From an uncultured Lachnospiraceae bacterium (GTDB lineage Bacteria; Bacillota; Clostridia; Lachnospirales; Lachnospiraceae): 16,812 bases of DNA. Both the position numbers and the translations under genes were made by a program. Position 1 is the first letter of the stretch. Each line of letters starts with the position of its first letter. The stretch spans positions 1 to 16,812 of the forward strand of contig CAJUDZ010000051.1 of NCBI GenBank assembly GCA_910584965.1, in the 5' to 3' direction. The notes beneath the pieces were generated by a model that was not told the DNA's origin, ran no database searches, and was given only the letters and a program-made list of their open reading frames with translations. Below, piece by piece: positions 15,229-16,812 of this stretch.

Positions 15229-15324
15229 AATATCCCTCCTGACATAAAACCGCTTTTCAAATACCCGGTATCGTTTATCTGATTATCGATCCTCGTCGGA
15301 GCTCAGCATACTTTTATAATTGGG

Positions 15325-15360
15325 AAAAATCCGCCGCTGCCGTCACGTCTGTCCCGGCGG
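15325..15360 (-). terminator. Terminator of the DUF1653 gene
   Basis: On the minus strand CCGCCG (15360-15355) and CGGCGG (15336-15331) form a GC stem followed by ATTTTT. It stands between the DUF1653 stop at 15390 and the 5'-nucleotidase start. The loop of 18 nt is long, so efficiency may be moderate. Confidence 0.55.
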
Positions 15361-15389
15361 CCCCGATTACCATAAGGCCAAAACCGCGG

Positions 15390-15953
15390 TTATCTGAGCC
15401 GGTTGCATTCAAACCTTTCAAAAGTCAGAAGACAGCCCTTCAATTCTTCATATCTGTCTTCCAGCTCGCCGTCTTTGATCTCAACGTCCACCGCGACCGC
15501 CATCGTATTGATCATATCATGGTCAATGCGGTTATGAAGCATACTCAGAATTTCCAGCCGCCGTTCGTAAGAATCGGCGTCCAGAAACTGCAGTACCAGG
15601 GGATCGATATTCAGTTCTTCCTGTGGGTCAGCGTTCTCCCAGGCCGCCTTTTCCTCCGGCTTCCGTTCTTCCCGCCCCCTGTTCCAATCATCGGTATCCG
15701 TATCCTGCGCGGACGGCCGGTGCATATCCGCAGGCTCGAAACGGTAATATCCTTCCGCATCCGGATATTTCTTTCTGTCTATCTCTTCCATAAAAGAAGA
15801 AAGCGGCCTGACATAGATCTGAAAATCTCCGTACATTGCCTGATAGACCACCATCGTTTCTCCGTTTTCGCTGTCTTTCGCAAGACAAAGAATCTGATAC
15901 AGATTGCCTTTAAAGTGTCTGTACACTTCCTGTGGTTTTGGATTATGTCTCAT
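15390..15953 (-). CDS. DUF1653-domain protein with C-terminal extension
   Basis: This encodes 187 residues. The N-terminal ~70 are a DUF1653 domain: VYRHFKGNLYQILCLAKDSE, MVVYQAMYGDFQIYVRPLSSFMEE and a final YYRFEP. DUF1653 is a small beta-rich domain of unknown biochemical role. A charged linker (about residues 75-110, many Glu, Arg and Asp) leads to a helical tail, NIDPLVLQFLDADSYERRLEI onward. That tail is not part of the basic domain and has no function I can name. I chose the ATG at 15953 because GGAGCAGGAA precedes it; the ATG four codons upstream (15965) has a weaker site. It has its own promoter at 16044-16016, and a GATGC/GCATC mini-hairpin lies just before the ribosome binding site. 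Confidence 0.82.
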   Translation of the reverse strand: MRHNPKPQEVYRHFKGNLYQILCLAKDSENGETMVVYQAMYGDFQIYVRPLSSFMEEIDRKKYPDAEGYYRFEPADMHRPSAQDTDTDDWNRGREERKPEEKAAWENADPQEELNIDPLVLQFLDADSYERRLEILSMLHNRIDHDMINTMAVAVDVEIKDGELEDRYEELKGCLLTFERFECNRLR

Positions 15954-16015
15954 TTCCTGCTCCATTTCCGATGCTTTGGCATCTCACATGATACTGCAAT
16001 ATTACTTCCCGTACT

Positions 16016-16044
16016 ATTATAATCCCAAACCTGTCAAATGTCAT
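16016..16044 (-). promoter_or_regulatory. Promoter of the DUF1653 gene
   Basis: On the minus strand ATGACA (16044-16039), a 17-bp spacer and a perfect TATAAT (16021-16016) lie immediately after the end of the small membrane protein gene. A perfect TTGACA within the spacer is too close to the -10 (10 bp) to be the -35. Confidence 0.6.
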
Positions 16045-16058
16045 TCACTTAATGTCGT

Positions 16059-16433
16059 CTAAAATATCAGAAATTCATAGCAGAAAGTGCACCTTTCGTC
16101 CTGAAATTCAGTTCCTGCAAGTTCACGCAGAAGCGCTTCCCTTCCCGCCTCATCCAGCCGTTTAATATTTCTATGATGTATCAGGACCGTATAGTCCCTT
16201 CTTCCTTCTTCTTCCGCGACCCATCGTATCGTAATCCCGCTGTTCTGATATCCCCGGCCGGCGAGAAGTTCCGCCATATCCGCACAGTACGCTTTCTCCA
16301 TCGCCGCAAAATACTGTTTCTCACCCTTATTCCCCGCTTTATTTCGGCTCATCACCGTTTCTTTCGCACAGAAAAATATTACCAGCGCGGACAGTATCAT
16401 CGCCGCCGCATACAAAATCTTTCTCTTCCGCAT
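16059..16433 (-). CDS. Small single-pass membrane protein under a LexA-type promoter
   Basis: This encodes 124 residues. A basic N-terminus (MRKRK) is followed by a hydrophobic helix at about 6-23 (ILYAAAMILSALVIFFCAKE). A charged soluble domain comes next (KAYCADMAELLAGRGYQNSG, then VLIHHRNIKRLDEAGREALL) and the end is cysteine-bearing (RCTFCYEFLIF). The helix looks like an uncleaved anchor, leaving about 100 residues probably outside. I do not recognise the family. The start at 16433 has GGAGG 11 bases upstream; an out-of-frame ATG at 16446 is closer to it but leads to a short ORF. The promoter at 16513-16485 carries two SOS boxes, so DNA-damage induction is expected. A known parallel is YneA of Bacillus, a small SOS-induced, membrane-anchored division inhibitor. 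No LysM motif is seen here, so a shared role is only a hypothesis. Confidence 0.7.
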   Translation of the reverse strand: MRKRKILYAAAMILSALVIFFCAKETVMSRNKAGNKGEKQYFAAMEKAYCADMAELLAGRGYQNSGITIRWVAEEEGRRDYTVLIHHRNIKRLDEAGREALLRELAGTEFQDERCTFCYEFLIF

Positions 16434-16465
16434 CTGCCGTCATTCCTCCCTCTTTCGTTTTTTAG

Positions 16466-16513
16466 GAACATTTGTTCTGTTTATATAATAAAACAAATGT
16501 TCGAATTTTTCAA
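16466..16513 (-). promoter_or_regulatory. SOS promoter: two LexA boxes around the -10
   Basis: On the minus strand TTGAAA (16513-16508), 17 bp and TATTAT (16490-16485) form a good promoter. CGAACATTTGTTT (16503-16491) fills much of the spacer. GAACAAATGTTCC (16477-16465) covers the start point. Both fit the Firmicutes LexA/DinR pattern CGAACRNRYGTTY with at most one or two deviations. Together the boxes also form an 11-bp perfect inverted repeat, 16466-16476 with 16492-16502. Occupancy of either box would block RNA polymerase. Confidence 0.72.
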
Positions 16514-16540
16514 TATCTGATTTTATAATAGCAGATACAT

Positions 16541-16558
16541 AGTACCATAAACGGTACT
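16541..16558 (+). other. Small inverted repeat followed by T-rich sequence
   Basis: AGTACC (16541-16546) and GGTACT (16553-16558) enclose 6 bases, and TTTTGATTTT follows on the plus strand. No plus-strand gene ends here, so it is more likely an operator or chance than a terminator. Confidence 0.25.
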
Positions 16559-16660
16559 TTTGATTTTCCGATGCAATTTTCCATACAGGATTCGGTTGTC
16601 AAAAGGCGCTGTTTACAATACGATTACAGCAATTTCCGACATAAAATTATGAATTTTTTC

Positions 16661-16709
16661 TCAACACTACTGCGGTAGTGTTGACAGTCCGGCAAAAAAG
16701 GTGTAATGT
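16661..16709 (+). promoter_or_regulatory. Plus-strand promoter overlapping a perfect 24-bp operator
   Basis: TCAACACTAC (16661-16670) and GTAGTGTTGA (16675-16684) are perfect 10-bp arms around TGCG. The right arm overlaps TTGACA (16681-16686), a consensus -35. The -10 is TAATGT (16704-16709, 17-bp spacer) or TGTAAT (16702-16707, 15-bp). ACTACTGCGGT from the operator core recurs at 16724-16734, downstream of the expected start point. The ACTAC/GTAGT pattern resembles BlaI/MecI-family operators, which is inference. Confidence 0.6.
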
Positions 16710-16750
16710 ATAACCATGCAGAAACTACTGCGGTCTTATAAAAATGATAA

Positions 16751-16804
16751 AAGTTTGTGTCTGCGCGGCATCCACAAACTTGATATGCCCAAAAAGCCGC
16801 GCAG
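16751..16804 (+). promoter_or_regulatory. Structured leader: two interlocking 9-bp stems before a ribosome binding site
   Basis: AAGTTTGTG (16751-16759) pairs with CACAAACTT (16773-16781). CTGCGCGGC (16761-16769) pairs with GCCGCGCAG (16796-16804). The order a-b-a'-b' defines an H-type pseudoknot or two mutually exclusive hairpins. The A-rich loop (CCCAAAAA) fits a pseudoknot; the 1-nt first loop makes both full stems at once tight. AATGAGG (16806-16812) directly follows and is Shine-Dalgarno-like, so a CDS probably begins just past the window. Confidence 0.5.
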
Positions 16805-16812
16805 AAATGAGG

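Noticed and set aside
16739..16804. Programmed -1 frameshift site with pseudoknot stimulator
   Set aside because: TAAAAAT is not a proper slippery heptamer and the -1 frame meets a stop at the slip site.
16716..16812. Open frame from ATG 16716 to the edge (MQKLLRSYKND and on)
   Set aside because: The ATG falls almost at the predicted transcription start and the stretch is occupied by paired stems; a later start after AATGAGG is more likely. Not fully excluded, since AAAAAAGGTG lies 12 bases upstream.

Overview
The window looks like a chromosomal stretch from a Lachnospiraceae-type clostridium (Firmicutes). The grounds are strong purine-rich ribosome binding sites, AT-rich intergenic DNA with sigma-A type promoters, a DUF1653 protein, an SfsA-MutY fusion, a cN-I type 5'-nucleotidase and an iron-only hydrogenase fused to a chemoreceptor signalling module. 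This is inference from gene content; there is no rRNA in the window to confirm it. I see no tRNA, CRISPR array, insertion sequence or prophage.

Layout. 1-266 (-) is the start of an extremely acidic low-complexity protein built on an 18-bp tandem repeat; it runs off the left edge. 267-1128 has no confident gene. It holds a small ORF with a stop in it, a consensus minus-strand promoter, a purine-rich stretch and a long wobble-paired hairpin, perhaps a non-coding RNA. 1129-1764 (+) is an LUD-domain protein. It converges on 1962-3920 (-), a sensory-type [FeFe]-hydrogenase/chemoreceptor fusion, with a shared terminator hairpin between them. A 39-bp in-frame copy of the hydrogenase gene's own 3' region lies just past its stop. 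4101-9222 (-) is a tightly spaced set read glyA, hom, apgM-like, aspartate kinase. This is the aspartate-to-threonine route plus the serine/glycine enzyme, with the apgM-like protein sitting where homoserine kinase is expected.

From a divergent promoter region at about 9350-9480, a YegS/DgkB-type lipid kinase runs on the plus strand (9555-10523). It is followed by a PAP2-type membrane phosphatase (10708-11388) with its own promoter and a large inverted repeat. These converge on a minus-strand block: glycosyltransferase (11400-12425), SfsA-MutY fusion (12496-14223) and 5'-nucleotidase (14308-15228). Further right, and still on the minus strand, are a DUF1653 protein (15390-15953) and a small single-pass membrane protein (16059-16433).

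The right-hand 370 bases are dense with regulatory sequence. The promoter of the small membrane protein carries two LexA-like SOS boxes, one in the spacer and one at the start point. A divergent plus-strand promoter overlaps a perfect 10-bp-arm palindrome. The leader after it contains two interlocking 9-bp stems (pseudoknot or switch) and a Shine-Dalgarno-like sequence on the last bases, so a gene probably starts just outside the window. The SOS-regulated small membrane protein and this leader are the best candidates for undescribed biology.
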